A stretch of DNA of 64,000 bases, taken from positions 1 through 64,000 of the forward strand of contig PABB01000073.1 in the NCBI GenBank assembly GCA_002702655.1, written 5' to 3'. Shown here piece after piece: positions 43,895-53,857 of the stretch. The position numbers were made by a program, and so were the translations under genes. The DNA is from Planctomycetaceae bacterium. GTDB lineage: Bacteria; Planctomycetota; Planctomycetia; Pirellulales; Lacipirellulaceae. A model generated the notes under the pieces. The model did not search any database and had not been told where the DNA came from. It saw only the letters and a list, made by a program, of their open reading frames with translations. The number at the start of each line of letters is the position of its first letter. The first letter of the stretch is position 1.

Positions 43895-45700
43895 CTACGT
43901 CGTCGGCGCCGTCAACTGCGGGCTCCACCGATCAGTCCGCGCCGGGGCCAACGTCCGGGCCAGCGGCGTGGCGAGGCGACGGTCTTCGCCGTAGGGGGGC
44001 ACGTGAAACAGCGCCCCGGCGGCCAGTTGCTCCTTCAACGCGTTCCAATAGGCCGGATCGAACAGCTCGCCGTGCCGCTCAACCAGCAAATCCCGCAGTT
44101 GCGGGGGGAGCCCCAGGAAATGGACGAACTCCTCGGGAAACACGTCGGCCGGCCCCACGCCAAACCACGGCTCGGCCGCCATCTCGTCGTCGATACTGCG
44201 CGCCGGCGGGATGCGGCGAAAGTTGCAGTCGGTCAGCAGGCACACCTCGTCGTAGTCGTAAAACACAACCCGCTCGTTGCGCGTGACGCCGAAGTTCTTC
44301 AGCAGCAGATCGCCGGGAAACAGGTTGGTCATGGCCAAGTCCTTGATCGCCTGGCCGTAGTCGAGCACGGCCCGCTGCGCGTCGGCCTGGTCGGCCTCCT
44401 GCAGGTAGACGTTCAGCGGCGTCACCCGGCGTTCGGCGTAGCAGTGCTTGATGACCACCCGGTCGTCGACGTAACTGATGCCGCTGCCGGCTTTGTCGTG
44501 CAACTCGTCCAACAGCTCGTCGGAAAACCGTCGGCGGTCGAGTACCAGAAAGTCGTATTCCTGGGCGTCCATCAGCCGCCCGGCCCGGTCGTGCTCGAAC
44601 ACCAGCCGGTAGCGATCGATCACGCTCGCCCGCGTGCAATCTTTGGGATAGTCGAACTCGTCGCGGATCACCTTGAACACGACCGGATACGACGGCATGG
44701 TGAATACGACCATCACCATGCCGCGCTGACCGGGGGCGAGTTGGTACTCGTCGGTCGAGTCGGCCAGGTGCCGCAGGGCGTTGCGGTACAGCTCGGTCTT
44801 GCCGTGCTTGTTGTAGCCCAGCGAAATGTAGATTTCCGCGATGCGTTTGCGGGGGATCAGCGTCAGCAGAAACTCCGCCACGTCGGAGGGCCGCTCGATG
44901 TCGGCCAGGAAATACGAGCGGGTGTAGCTGAACAGCAGACTCACGTCGTCCTCGTCCAGCAGCACCGCGTCGACGCGCGGTCCGCGGCGGTCGTGAGCCA
45001 TGCACAGCACCAACGGCACGGTACGATCGCAAATGCGAAAGCGGCCCACCAGATAAGCATGCTCGCCACGGTAGAAAATGCACTTGGCGAACTCCGCAGC
45101 GCGCACTGGCTCGGGGCAGCGGCTCACGACCGGATCGGCGGCGATGCGCTCGGCCACGCTGGCGGCCCCGCGAACCAGCGCCGCCGCGTTGAGCCCCAAC
45201 TCCTGGTGGTCGGTCAGCGCGGCGCGCACCAGCGCGGCGGTCGACTCCGCTTCGTAGCGGCGAAACGGCACGTCGGGCGCCGGCGTCGGCGAGGACGGAT
45301 AGTCGGTGTGGACGAACTCGATCTCCGCGTCGACGCCCACCGTGGCGAACACTCGTCGCGTGACCGAGTTGTAAAACGTCTCGGCAATCTCCCAATCGTC
45401 GCGCTGTTGGATCATGCCGGAGAAGACTGCCTTCACCCCCGCCCACGCCAACCGCGAGTGCAGCCGCGGGCCCAACGTGCCGCGAACCTGCACCAGCAGC
45501 GTCTGCAGCACCGACTCGCGGACGTGCATCCGCTCGCGGGCGTCGTCGTGCAAGCCGTGCCAGTCGCGCTCGCGAAACCGCTCGCCGGCCCTCCGCGTGA
45601 TGCGGCGAAACGTATCGTGAAACTCGGCAAAGCCGTCGTGGATCAGCCGGGCGACGTCGTTCGCCAGCCGGCTGGTCGAAATGGGGCAAGAATCGCTCAT
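43895..45700 (-). CDS. aceK: Isocitrate dehydrogenase kinase/phosphatase
   Basis: This 601-residue AceK has the family length. Diagnostic stretches are MPSYPVVFKVIRDEFDYPKD (ATP-site lysine in FKVIRD), LLLKNFGVTRNERVVFYDYD (catalytic loop) and ISLGYNKHGKTELYR. It phosphorylates and dephosphorylates isocitrate dehydrogenase so that isocitrate can be diverted into the glyoxylate bypass. It follows aceB and aceA on the same strand, the order of the enterobacterial operon, but with a gap of about 390 bases from aceA. MSDSCPISTSRLANDVARL at 45700 is chosen over 45784. Confidence 0.95.
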   Translation of the reverse strand: MSDSCPISTSRLANDVARLIHDGFAEFHDTFRRITRRAGERFRERDWHGLHDDARERMHVRESVLQTLLVQVRGTLGPRLHSRLAWAGVKAVFSGMIQQRDDWEIAETFYNSVTRRVFATVGVDAEIEFVHTDYPSSPTPAPDVPFRRYEAESTAALVRAALTDHQELGLNAAALVRGAASVAERIAADPVVSRCPEPVRAAEFAKCIFYRGEHAYLVGRFRICDRTVPLVLCMAHDRRGPRVDAVLLDEDDVSLLFSYTRSYFLADIERPSDVAEFLLTLIPRKRIAEIYISLGYNKHGKTELYRNALRHLADSTDEYQLAPGQRGMVMVVFTMPSYPVVFKVIRDEFDYPKDCTRASVIDRYRLVFEHDRAGRLMDAQEYDFLVLDRRRFSDELLDELHDKAGSGISYVDDRVVIKHCYAERRVTPLNVYLQEADQADAQRAVLDYGQAIKDLAMTNLFPGDLLLKNFGVTRNERVVFYDYDEVCLLTDCNFRRIPPARSIDDEMAAEPWFGVGPADVFPEEFVHFLGLPPQLRDLLVERHGELFDPAYWNALKEQLAAGALFHVPPYGEDRRLATPLARTLAPARTDRWSPQLTAPTT

Positions 45701-46089
45701 GGTTGTCAGCCACTGTGAAGAGAAGAGAATGCCAGGCGGCTGGGTGCAGGTGCGGTCCGGCGGTCGACACGCAGCAACCCGCATCGCACCAACCGGAAAC
45801 TCGCACCGTACGTCCCTAGCCGTCCTGGCAGTCAGAAATCGACAAGCTCGTTGAGGGCTGCGCCGTCAATGAACCCTGGCAGGGCTGTCAGCTACCGGCT
45901 GTCAGCGACCAGCCAGAAATACAAGCGGCTCATCGATTGCGCAGCGATCATTCATCTCGAAGCAGGGTGCTTCGCCAACGACAAGTCCCCCCGTCCCCGA
46001 GGGGAGAGGCTGGGTGAGGGGCGACCAGACCGGCTTCCGTTGTCCCTCCCCTGGCCCCTCTCTTCAAGGGAGGGGGAACTGTTGGCAAC
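45701..46089. repeat. aceA-aceK intergenic region with repeats
   Basis: It holds a GGCAGGGCTGTCAGC-type unit (45879-45916) and two REP-like GGGGAGAGG/CCTCTC units in opposite orientation (45985-46022 and 46041-46077). No gene is supported. The hairpins could lower expression of aceK relative to aceA, as REP sequences do in the E. coli aceA-aceK gap. Confidence 0.65.
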
Positions 46090-47433
46090 CTACACCGCCG
46101 CTTCCTCAAACTGTTCTTCTTCGGTCGAACCGTCCAGCGCCGTCACCGACGTGCGGCCGCTGCTGATCGTGGTCAGCAGCTTGTCGAAGAAGCCCGTGCC
46201 GACGAACTTCTGGTGCTTCACCGCGCGGTAGCCGTGGTGCGACTCGGCCGCGAACTCTTCGTCTTGCAGTCGCGAGTAGGCCGCCATTCCCTCGTCGCGG
46301 TACGTGCGAGCCAGTTCGAACATGCTCAGGTTCAACGCGTGGAATCCCGCGAGCGTGACGAACTGGTACTTGTACCCCATGGCGCCCAATTCGCGCTGGA
46401 AGGCGGCGATCGTGGCGTCGTCCAGGTTGCGCCGCCAGTTGAACGACGGCGAGCAGTTGTACGCCAGCAGTTGATTGGGGTACTGGCGCCGAATCGCCTC
46501 GGCGAACTGCTTGGCCTCGTCCAGGTCGGGGTGCGATGTTTCGCACCAGATCAAATCGGCGTACGGGGCGTAGGCCAACCCGCGGGCGATCGCGCAGTCG
46601 ATGCCGCCGCGAATCCGGAAGAAGCCTTCCTCGGTCCGCTCGCCGGTGAGGAACTCGTGATCGCGGGGATCGATGTCATTGGTCAGCAGCCCCGCGCTGT
46701 CGGCGTCGGTCCGCGCGCACAACACGGTCGGCACGCCGCACACGTCCGCCGCCATGCGGGCGGCGACCAGCTTGGTGATAAACTCGCGCGTGGGCACCAG
46801 CACCTTGCCGCCCATGTGGCCGCACTTCTTGGCCGAGGAGAGCTGGTCCTCGAAGTGCACCCCCGCGGCGCCGGCTTCGATCATCTCGCGCATCAGTTCG
46901 TACGCGTTGAGCGGCCCGCCGAAGCCCGCCTCGGCGTCAGCCATGATGGGGGCGTACCAGTCGATGCGGTTGGGCTCGTCCTCCAACAGCGCGATCTGGT
47001 CGGCCCGGTGCAAGGCCGCGTTGATGCTGCGGACCAGCGTCGGCACGCTGTTGACGGGGTACAAGCTTTGGTCGGGGTACATCTGCCCCGCTACGTTCGC
47101 ATCGGCGGCGACTTGCCAGCCGCTGACATAAATCGACCGCAGGCCCGCGGCGACTTGCTGCACCGCCTGGTTGCCGGTCATGGCGCCCAGCGCGTGCACG
47201 TAGTCGTCGTTGTGCAGTTGCGACCACAGCCGCTCGGACGTACGGCGGGCGATGGAATGTTCGATTGTGAGCGAGCCGCGGTACCGCACGACCTCCTCGG
47301 CCGTGTAGGGCCGCTCGACCCCCTGCCAGCGGTCGTCCTGGGCCCAGTGGCGTTTCAGTGCGTCGACCGATTGCTTGCGCAGGCCCTCGGGCGAGTCGGC
47401 GTCGAGCATGTGATGGCGATGGCTATTTTGCAT
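46090..47433 (-). CDS. aceA: Isocitrate lyase
   Basis: The protein (447 aa) is the short, proteobacterial-type isocitrate lyase. It carries the active-site signature KKCGHMGGK (C204), [16 protein letters not shown]-type metal region [13 protein letters not shown], and [18 protein letters not shown]. It splits isocitrate into succinate and glyoxylate. The N-terminus is slightly longer than in E. coli. The gene lies 191 bases after aceB on the same strand, with a hairpin-rich spacer. With aceB and aceK it allows growth on acetate or fatty acids. Confidence 0.97.
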   Translation of the reverse strand: MQNSHRHHMLDADSPEGLRKQSVDALKRHWAQDDRWQGVERPYTAEEVVRYRGSLTIEHSIARRTSERLWSQLHNDDYVHALGAMTGNQAVQQVAAGLRSIYVSGWQVAADANVAGQMYPDQSLYPVNSVPTLVRSINAALHRADQIALLEDEPNRIDWYAPIMADAEAGFGGPLNAYELMREMIEAGAAGVHFEDQLSSAKKCGHMGGKVLVPTREFITKLVAARMAADVCGVPTVLCARTDADSAGLLTNDIDPRDHEFLTGERTEEGFFRIRGGIDCAIARGLAYAPYADLIWCETSHPDLDEAKQFAEAIRRQYPNQLLAYNCSPSFNWRRNLDDATIAAFQRELGAMGYKYQFVTLAGFHALNLSMFELARTYRDEGMAAYSRLQDEEFAAESHHGYRAVKHQKFVGTGFFDKLLTTISSGRTSVTALDGSTEEEQFEEAAV

Positions 47434-47494
47434 GGCGAAAAGATCCTGTCACAGGGACTTGCGAGTTGAGCAAATTGAGTTGAAAGCGTGAGTC

Positions 47495-47603
47495 GCGCGT
47501 GCCACGGCTCTGCGAGCCGTGCTTGGAGCGGGCTGGTCCCCGAGGGCGCACCGCTCGGAGAGCCGTGGCGCGCCGGGTCGGTCGACTCTCGGAGAGAGTC
47601 GAC
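47495..47603. repeat. Hairpins in the aceB-aceA gap
   Basis: GTGCCACGGCTCTGCGAGCC-type DNA (47495-47521) is the same family as 43754-43780 and pairs with GGAGAGCCGTGGCGCG (47556-47573). A separate perfect hairpin GTCGACTCTC/GAGAGTCGAC lies at 47581-47603. They could partly terminate or stabilise the aceB transcript. Confidence 0.65.
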
Positions 47604-47624
47604 CACGGGCCACGAACTGGAGCG

Positions 47625-49283
47625 TCAGTCCAGATACTGATAGGCGCGGAGCGTCAGAAAATCCTGCAGCTCATCGTCCAGGATGATGTCGCGGAACAGC
47701 ATCGCGGCCAGGGCAAACTTGCCGTTGTCGTACCGCTGGCGGCCGATTTCCTCGGCAATGCGTTCCAGTTCCTCGGCAAACACCTGCAGGAACAGCGGGC
47801 GATCGATCACGCGACCGTCGTCCAGTTGCGAGCCGTTGTGCAGCCACTGCCAGACCTGAGTGCGCGAGATTTCCGCCGTGGCGGCGTCTTCCATCAGGTT
47901 GTACAGCGGCACGCAGCCGTTGCCGGCCAGCCAGGCCTCCATATACTGCACGCCGACGCGGATGTTCAGCCGCAGCCCGTCCTCGGTGATGGTTCCCTTG
48001 GGCAGTCTCAGCAGGTCTTCGGCCGTCACCTGCACGTCGTCGCGCAGCCGGTCGATTTGATTGGGCATTGGCATCGCGGCGTCGAACTCCTGCCGCGCGA
48101 TCGCCACCAACCCCGGGTGCGCCACCCAAGTGCCGTCGTGCCCGTCGGTCGCTTCGCGCCGCTTGTCGGCGACCACCTTGGCCAGCGCCGCTTCGTTCGC
48201 CTCGGGGTTGTCGCGAATGGGGATCTGCGCGGCCATGCCCCCGATCGCCGCGGCGCCGCGCCGGTGGCAGGTGCGAATCGCCAGCAGCGAGTAGCTGTGC
48301 ATGAAATGCGTGGTCATCGTCACCTGCGCCCGATCCGGCAGCACCATTTCGGGGCGGGTGCGGAACGACTTGATATAGCTGAAAATGTAATCCCAGCGCC
48401 CGCAGTTCAGCCCGGCGATATGGTCGCGCAGCTCGTACAAGATCTCGTCCATCTCGAACGCGGCGAGGATCGTCTCGATGAGCACCGTCGCGCGGATCGT
48501 GCCGCGGGGCAGGCCCAATTCATCCTGCGCTTCGCAGAACACGTCGTTCCAAAGCCGGGCTTCCAGATGGCTTTGCAGTTTGGGCAGGTAGAAATAAGGT
48601 CCCGTGCCCCGCTCCACCAGCCGCTGGGCGTTGTGGAACAGATACAACGCAAAATCCCACAGCGAGGCCGACATCAGCTCGCCGTCGACCAGCACGTGCC
48701 GCTCCGGCAGATGCCAGCCGCGGGGGCGGACCATCAGCACGGCGGTCTTGGGCTGCAGGCTGTAACGCTTCTTGGTGTCGGGGGCGACATATTCGATCAC
48801 GCCGTCCACCGCGTCGCGCAGATTGAGCTGCCCCTGGATCGTCCCCCGCCACGTAGGCGAGTGCGAATCCTCGAAGTCTGCCATGAAGCAGTTCGCGCCG
48901 GAGTTCAGCGCGTTGATCACCATCTTGCGATCGACCGGTCCGGTAATCTCGACGCGGCGGTCTTGCAGGTCGGCGGGGATCGGCGCGACGCGCCATTCGC
49001 CCTGGCGAATGTGCGCCGTCTCAGGCAGAAAGTCAGGCAACTCGCCCGCATCGAGACTCTCCTGCCGCGTTTGTCGCGCGGTGAGCAGTTCGTGCCGCCG
49101 GCCGTTGAATCGCCGCTGCAGAGTGGCAGCGAAGCGAACCGCCTCGGGCGTGACGATCTCGGACAGGGCGCCGTCGATGGGCCCGAGAATTTGAATCCCC
49201 TCGTCGGCCAACGAGGCCAGCGCGGTCGCCAGGGGCGTGGTCGCGCGGGTCGCGGAGGGGTGATGCAAGCCGGTCGCAGTCAC
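47625..49283 (-). CDS. aceB: Malate synthase A
   Basis: The protein (552 aa) has the length and motifs of the AceB type: [13 protein letters not shown], a Mg2+ region around [17 protein letters not shown] and [34 protein letters not shown], and [19 protein letters not shown] near the end. It condenses glyoxylate and acetyl-CoA to malate. The start is a GTG at 49283 with AGGA 7 bases upstream; longer frames lack a ribosome site. A LysR regulator gene is divergent from it across 270 bases that contain candidate operators. It is the first gene of the aceBAK set. Confidence 0.96.
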   Translation of the reverse strand: MTATGLHHPSATRATTPLATALASLADEGIQILGPIDGALSEIVTPEAVRFAATLQRRFNGRRHELLTARQTRQESLDAGELPDFLPETAHIRQGEWRVAPIPADLQDRRVEITGPVDRKMVINALNSGANCFMADFEDSHSPTWRGTIQGQLNLRDAVDGVIEYVAPDTKKRYSLQPKTAVLMVRPRGWHLPERHVLVDGELMSASLWDFALYLFHNAQRLVERGTGPYFYLPKLQSHLEARLWNDVFCEAQDELGLPRGTIRATVLIETILAAFEMDEILYELRDHIAGLNCGRWDYIFSYIKSFRTRPEMVLPDRAQVTMTTHFMHSYSLLAIRTCHRRGAAAIGGMAAQIPIRDNPEANEAALAKVVADKRREATDGHDGTWVAHPGLVAIARQEFDAAMPMPNQIDRLRDDVQVTAEDLLRLPKGTITEDGLRLNIRVGVQYMEAWLAGNGCVPLYNLMEDAATAEISRTQVWQWLHNGSQLDDGRVIDRPLFLQVFAEELERIAEEIGRQRYDNGKFALAAMLFRDIILDDELQDFLTLRAYQYLD

Positions 49284-49421
49284 AGCGCATTCCTTTCTGC
49301 CAAAGCGGCATCGTGAAAAGTCGTGACGACGAGGCCGGCTCTCGTCGCAGCGGCGTGCGGCAAGCTTCGGCAAAGCTCGTCGGCCGCGATACTTCAACCA
49401 TACCAGCGAACGAAGGATTGG

Positions 49422-49434
49422 TTAGCTCAACTAA
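49422..49434. promoter_or_regulatory. Candidate LysR operator (T-N11-A)
   Basis: TTAG-N5-CTAA (TTAGCTCAACTAA) is a perfect dyad matching the T-N11-A rule for LysR-type regulators. It lies in the aceB/lysR divergent gap, 139 bases upstream of aceB and 120 upstream of the regulator. Confidence 0.5.
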
Positions 49435-49468
49435 TTTCAAACCCGAGCATTAGCGATGTTTATTGCTT

Positions 49469-49493
49469 GCATTGCCCCGATGCGGGACAATGC
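49469..49493. promoter_or_regulatory. Second inverted repeat in the aceB/lysR gap
   Basis: GCATTG (49469-49474) and CAATGC (49488-49493) flank CCCC/GGG, giving a 25-base dyad close to the regulator start. It could be an operator or an early hairpin in the regulator's leader. Confidence 0.4.
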
Positions 49494-49553
49494 ATTGAAG
49501 ACGGCAATGCTTGAGCCGCTGGCATGTGCCCCGTGTCATCACGGAGGTGTCCC

Positions 49554-50465
49554 ATGCCGACCGTCACGCCGTACAAGCAGAATCGACTCCAACAGCTGCG
49601 CGGGTTTTGCTACGCGGCCCGCCGACTCAGCATCTCCAAAGCGGCCGAGATGATGTATCTCAGCCAGCCATCGGTCTCGCTGCAGATCAAGGCGCTGGAG
49701 CAAGAGTTGGGCGTCAAGCTGTTCAATCGCCGCGGGCCTCAACTCTCGCTTACTTACGATGGGCGCCAACTGCTGGAGCTGGCCAACCCGCTGGTCGAAG
49801 GCATCGACCGCCTGGACGAAGCGTTCGCCGCACGGCGCGAAACGCCCGACCGCGGCCAGGTGACCGTCGCCGCGGGCGGATCGACATTGCAGTACATCCT
49901 GCCGCCGTTCATCGAGAAGTTCATGCAGCAGCATCCGCATGTCGACGTGCGCCTTCACAACGTCACGGGCAAGGGCGGGCTGCAGCAGCTTCGCGACGGC
50001 GCCGTCGACATGGCCGTTGGTCCGCTGTTGGAAACGACGCATGACATCGACTTTCACCCCATGGTCACGCACGAGCCGATGCTGATCATGCGCCGCGATC
50101 ACCCGCTCGCCACGCGCAAGCGGATCAGCCTGAAAGACATCTGCAAGTACCCGCTGATCCTGCCGCCCAAGGAGCAAAGCACCTACCGGTTCGTCGAGCG
50201 CGTGTTCACCGACCACTCGCTCGACTACGAGGTGCGTCTGGAAGTCGGCGGCTACGACGTGATCAAGAGCTACGTGCGGCTGGGCATGGGCATCTCGGTG
50301 GTGATGAGCCACTGCATCGGCGCGGACGACGACGATCTCAGCACCATGCCGATGGGGCGCTACTTTCCCAAACGGGCGTACGGAGTGATTCTGATCAAGA
50401 AGCGACCGCTGCCGGCGCCGGCCCAGGAATTGGTGAAGACGCTGCTGGGACGCGATCGCGCGTAA
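49554..50465 (+). CDS. LysR-family transcriptional regulator
   Basis: The 303-residue protein has a standard LysR N-terminal winged helix-turn-helix (about 10-70; ISKAAEMMYLSQPSVSLQIKAL) and a periplasmic-binding-like effector domain (about 95-300). The start is supported by GGAGG (49542-49546) 7 bases upstream. It is divergent from aceB, so control of the glyoxylate bypass is likely; enterobacteria use IclR for this, so a LysR here would be a different circuit. The effector domain has a CysB-like feel, but the ligand is unknown. Confidence 0.92.
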   Translation: MPTVTPYKQNRLQQLRGFCYAARRLSISKAAEMMYLSQPSVSLQIKALEQELGVKLFNRRGPQLSLTYDGRQLLELANPLVEGIDRLDEAFAARRETPDRGQVTVAAGGSTLQYILPPFIEKFMQQHPHVDVRLHNVTGKGGLQQLRDGAVDMAVGPLLETTHDIDFHPMVTHEPMLIMRRDHPLATRKRISLKDICKYPLILPPKEQSTYRFVERVFTDHSLDYEVRLEVGGYDVIKSYVRLGMGISVVMSHCIGADDDDLSTMPMGRYFPKRAYGVILIKKRPLPAPAQELVKTLLGRDRA

Positions 50466-50548
50466 CGCCAGTCTGACTCCGCCTGTGCGGAATCTCTCCT
50501 GCCATTGCGGATGAGAAACTGCAACGCGGCGACTATCATGGAAAGTTC

Positions 50549-50580
50549 TCCTCCCTTGCCGGGAGGGGCCAGGGGAGGGA
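50549..50580 (+). repeat. REP-like element
   Basis: CTCCCTTGCCGGGAGGGGCC followed by AGGGGAGGG. The same family occurs at 24240-24271, 46041-46077 and 54341-54378. Confidence 0.7.
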
Positions 50581-50639
50581 CGACCGTCGATGCCTCCCAC
50601 CGCAGCGATTGTCAATACACTGCCTCGCCCGGCGCGCAC

Positions 50640-53534
50640 ATGCCCGACGATCCCGAACTGATTCTCTCCGTCCCGCCGCACATGTGCGCTGCACTCGCCG
50701 AGTGCGAGCCGCGCGTGGCGGCCCGCGCGTTTGCCGTGTTCGACCCGCCGGCGACGCAACTGGGCTCCGGCGGCGGCACGGCCCACGCGCTGCATGCCGC
50801 GTGGCGCCACAGCGGCGCCGACTCGTTCGCGGCGTGGCTCGCCGGCCGGCGGCGGATCCTGATTCACGGCGGCGGCGAGAGTCGGCGCCTGCCCGCGTAC
50901 GCGCCCGCCGGCAAACTATTTCTGCCGATGCCGGCGTTGCGCTGGGCCCGCGGACAGCGACTGGGGCAATCGCTGCTGGAACTCAACGAGCCGTTTCTTC
51001 ACGACACGCTCGCCAGCGGCGGCCCCGGCGCCAGACTGCTCATTGCCAGCGGCGACGTGCTGCTGCGCACCGACGCGCCGCTGCCCGCGATGCCGGACGC
51101 CGACGTCGTGATCCTGGGCATGTGGACCTCGCCCGAGGAAGCCCAACGGTACGGCGTGCTGTTCGTCGACCCGCACCAGCCCGAGCGGCTGGTCACGTTC
51201 CTGCAAAAGCCCACGCCCGACGAGATCCGCGGCCGTTCGCGCGAGTTGGCGTTTCTGATCGACGTGGGCGCGTGGCTGCTGAGCGAGCGCGCCGTCGCGT
51301 GCCTGATGGCCAAGTGCGGTTGGGACCCGCAGCGGCAGCAGTTTGCCGGCGGCGACACGCCGGACTCCTACGATCTGTACGGCCAGTGGGCGCTCAGCCT
51401 GGGCGAGCAGCCGGCCGACGCCGATCCGGACATCGCCGCGCTGTCGGTGGCCGTGGTGCCCGTGCCCGAGGGGCAGTTCTACCACTTCGGCTCGACCGCG
51501 CACTTGATCGATGCGGCGTATCAACTGCAGAACGTGGTGCGCGACCAGACCTCGCTGGGGGCCGTGCCGTCGCTGGCCCAGCCGCGGCAGTTCATCCAGG
51601 ACGCCGACTTCGGGGCCCCGGTGCGGTTGGAGCAGAACCACTCGCTGTGGGTGGAAAACAGCACGGTGCCGGCCAGTTGGACGCTCGCTTCGCGGCACGT
51701 GCTCTCCGGCGTGCCGGCGAACGACTGGCGATTGGCGTTGCCCGCCGGGGCGTGTCTGGACTTTGTGCCGCTGGCAGAGGGGCGATGGGGCGTGCGCTGC
51801 TACGGTTACGACGACTCGTTCCGCGGCCCGATCGGCGACGCAGCGACGCAGTGGCACGAGCGGCCCGCGGGCGAGTGGTTCCGGCGGCGGGGAATCACGG
51901 TAGAGGAGGCCGGCATCGACCCGGCGACCGACCTGCAGCAGGCGCCGCTGTTCCCCGAACTGACGCGTGCGGAGTTGACCGAGCAGTTCATTGCGTGGCT
52001 GATCGCCGAAGAACCGGCCGACGACCAACGGTTGCGTGGAGCGTGGCTGACGGCGCCGCGGCGGTCGGCCCGCGAGTTGGCCCAGCAGGCGAACATCCCG
52101 CGGCTCTACGCCCAGCGTCTGCAACTACGACAGCAGGCGCTGCCGAAGATGATCGCCCACGGCGGCAAGAGCGTCTTCTACAAACTCGACCTGGCCGACG
52201 CGGCGCACGTGTATGCCGAGTCGGACGCCCCGCTGCCCAGCGAGTCGGGCGGCGGCGACGATGTGATGCAGGGCGTGCATCATCGCATGTTCCGCGCCGA
52301 GGTCCGCCGGCTGCGCGACGACGCCGATTGGCAACAGGACGAAGCGCGGTCGTTCGAGCTGCTGGCCGATGCGATCGTCGACCGCTATCGCCAGCAGCCC
52401 GTGCTGCCGGAGTTCCGCCTGGCCGACGACCAGATCGTGTGGGGCCGCAGCCCGGTGCGGATTGACCTGGCCGGCGGCTGGACCGACACGCCCCCCTACT
52501 GCCTGGAGCAGGGCGGCAGCGTGGTCAACCTGGCCGTGGAACTGAACGGCCAGGCGCCGATTCAGGCCTTCGCCCGCCGCTGCGACGAGCCGACGATCAC
52601 GATTCGCTCGATCGATCTGGGCCTCAGCGAAACGCTCGTCGACTACGACCAGGTGGGCGGCTACCGCGGCATCGGCAGCGGGTTCGCCGTGGCCAAGGCA
52701 GCGCTTGCGCTGTGCGGTTTCCACCCCATGTTCAACGGTGGCCGGTTTCCCGCGCTCGCTGCCCAGTTGGACGACTTCGGCGGCGGTGTCGATTTGTCGA
52801 TGCTTTCGGCGATCCCCAAGGGATCGGGAATGGGGGCCAGCAGCATTCTGGCCGCCACGGTGCTAGGCGCCCTGAGCGACCTGTGCGGTCACGGCTGGGA
52901 CGCCCAGGCCATCGCCGCTCGCGTGAGCGCCATCGAGCAGATGCTCGGCAGCGGCGGCGGCTGGCAGGATCAGTTCGGCGGGCTGCTCCCGGGCGCCAAG
53001 CTCGTCGAAAGCCAACCGGGGCTGCGACAGCCAACCGTCGTGCGGCATCTGCCGACCGCGTTCTTCGACTCGCCCGAGTACCAGTCGCGGGCCCTGCTGT
53101 ACTACACCGGCATCACCCGCGTGGCTCACAACGTGCTGCGCGAGATCGTCCGCGGCTTGTTCCTGAACGAGCGGAGTCGACTGGACACGATTGCCGCGAT
53201 CGGCCGCAACAGCCGCGACTGCTTCGACGCGATCCAACGCGAAGATCTCGACGGTTACGTGGCGTCGATCGATCGCAGTTGGCGGCTGAACCAGCAGCTG
53301 GACAGCGGCACGAATCCGCCCGAGGTGGCGGCGCTGGTCGACCGGGTGACGCCGCATGCGTCGGCGCTCAAACTGGCCGGGGCCGGCGGCGGCGGGTTTC
53401 TGTACGTGCTGTGCCGCGACGCCGCGGCCGCCCGCGCGCTGCGGATCGAGTTGGAAAGCGATCCGCCAAACCCGCGGGCGCGGATTTTCGACATGAGCGT
53501 GTCGACCAACGGCCTGCGCGTGACGCGGAGTTGA
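50640..53534 (+). CDS. fkp: Bifunctional fucokinase/L-fucose-1-phosphate guanylyltransferase
   Basis: This 964-residue FKP-like protein has an N-terminal pyrophosphorylase half (GSGGGTAHALHAAW, ILIHGGGESRRLPAYAPAGK, the nucleotide-binding loop region) and a C-terminal GHMP kinase starting GRSPVRIDLAGGWTD (about 601-615), with IPKGSGMGASSILAATVLGAL as the phosphate loop and LKLAGAGGGGFLYVL as motif 3. It converts L-fucose through L-fucose-1-phosphate to GDP-L-fucose for glycan decoration. The length matches Bacteroides FKP. It is a single gene; a DUF4922 phosphorylase lies 10 kb upstream. The ATG at 50640 is chosen since upstream codons fall in the REP-like element. Confidence 0.92.
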   Translation: MPDDPELILSVPPHMCAALAECEPRVAARAFAVFDPPATQLGSGGGTAHALHAAWRHSGADSFAAWLAGRRRILIHGGGESRRLPAYAPAGKLFLPMPALRWARGQRLGQSLLELNEPFLHDTLASGGPGARLLIASGDVLLRTDAPLPAMPDADVVILGMWTSPEEAQRYGVLFVDPHQPERLVTFLQKPTPDEIRGRSRELAFLIDVGAWLLSERAVACLMAKCGWDPQRQQFAGGDTPDSYDLYGQWALSLGEQPADADPDIAALSVAVVPVPEGQFYHFGSTAHLIDAAYQLQNVVRDQTSLGAVPSLAQPRQFIQDADFGAPVRLEQNHSLWVENSTVPASWTLASRHVLSGVPANDWRLALPAGACLDFVPLAEGRWGVRCYGYDDSFRGPIGDAATQWHERPAGEWFRRRGITVEEAGIDPATDLQQAPLFPELTRAELTEQFIAWLIAEEPADDQRLRGAWLTAPRRSARELAQQANIPRLYAQRLQLRQQALPKMIAHGGKSVFYKLDLADAAHVYAESDAPLPSESGGGDDVMQGVHHRMFRAEVRRLRDDADWQQDEARSFELLADAIVDRYRQQPVLPEFRLADDQIVWGRSPVRIDLAGGWTDTPPYCLEQGGSVVNLAVELNGQAPIQAFARRCDEPTITIRSIDLGLSETLVDYDQVGGYRGIGSGFAVAKAALALCGFHPMFNGGRFPALAAQLDDFGGGVDLSMLSAIPKGSGMGASSILAATVLGALSDLCGHGWDAQAIAARVSAIEQMLGSGGGWQDQFGGLLPGAKLVESQPGLRQPTVVRHLPTAFFDSPEYQSRALLYYTGITRVAHNVLREIVRGLFLNERSRLDTIAAIGRNSRDCFDAIQREDLDGYVASIDRSWRLNQQLDSGTNPPEVAALVDRVTPHASALKLAGAGGGGFLYVLCRDAAAARALRIELESDPPNPRARIFDMSVSTNGLRVTRS

Positions 53535-53597
53535 GTCGCCGGCAGGGGCGTTTGAGGCGACGATGCGGGTGGCCCGCCGTGACCCTCACTTTCAAAT

Positions 53598-53810
53598 CTC
53601 CCGGAGGGAGAATCCGACAATAGCCCAGCGATTCATCGCTGGGTTTAGCGGCGAGGTCACCCGTAGTCCCGTCAGGGACGGCTTATCGGCCCACAGAGGG
53701 TCGCTTGGCGTTTCGTTTCAGTCGTCCCTGACGGGACTGGCGCTTCCTGTTGTCATCGCATTCCCAGCGATGAATCGCTGGGCTATTGTCATTTCGTCCC
53801 TCCGGGACGA
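53598..53810. repeat. Three-layer nested inverted repeat between convergent genes
   Basis: The middle arms (53616-53643 and 53763-53790) are perfect 28-base inverted copies, each of which is also a hairpin (CCCAGCGATTCATCGCTGGG). The inner arms (53665-53680 and 53723-53738) are perfect 16-base inverted copies of AGTCCCGTCAGGGACG. The outer arms are CTCCCGGAGGGA (53598-53609) and a related CCCTCCGGGACGA (53798-53810). The 323-base gap between fkp and the hydrogenase protease gene holds no supported gene. It may act as a bidirectional terminator, or be a small mobile repeat. Confidence 0.88.
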
Positions 53811-53857
53811 GCCTTCAGGCAACCAGGATGTGGGGTATGATATGACGCCAACCCGGG

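Noticed and set aside
50505-50639. N-terminal extension of FKP
   Set aside because: It runs through a REP-like repeat and has no ribosome site; MPDDPEL at 50640 fits family starts.
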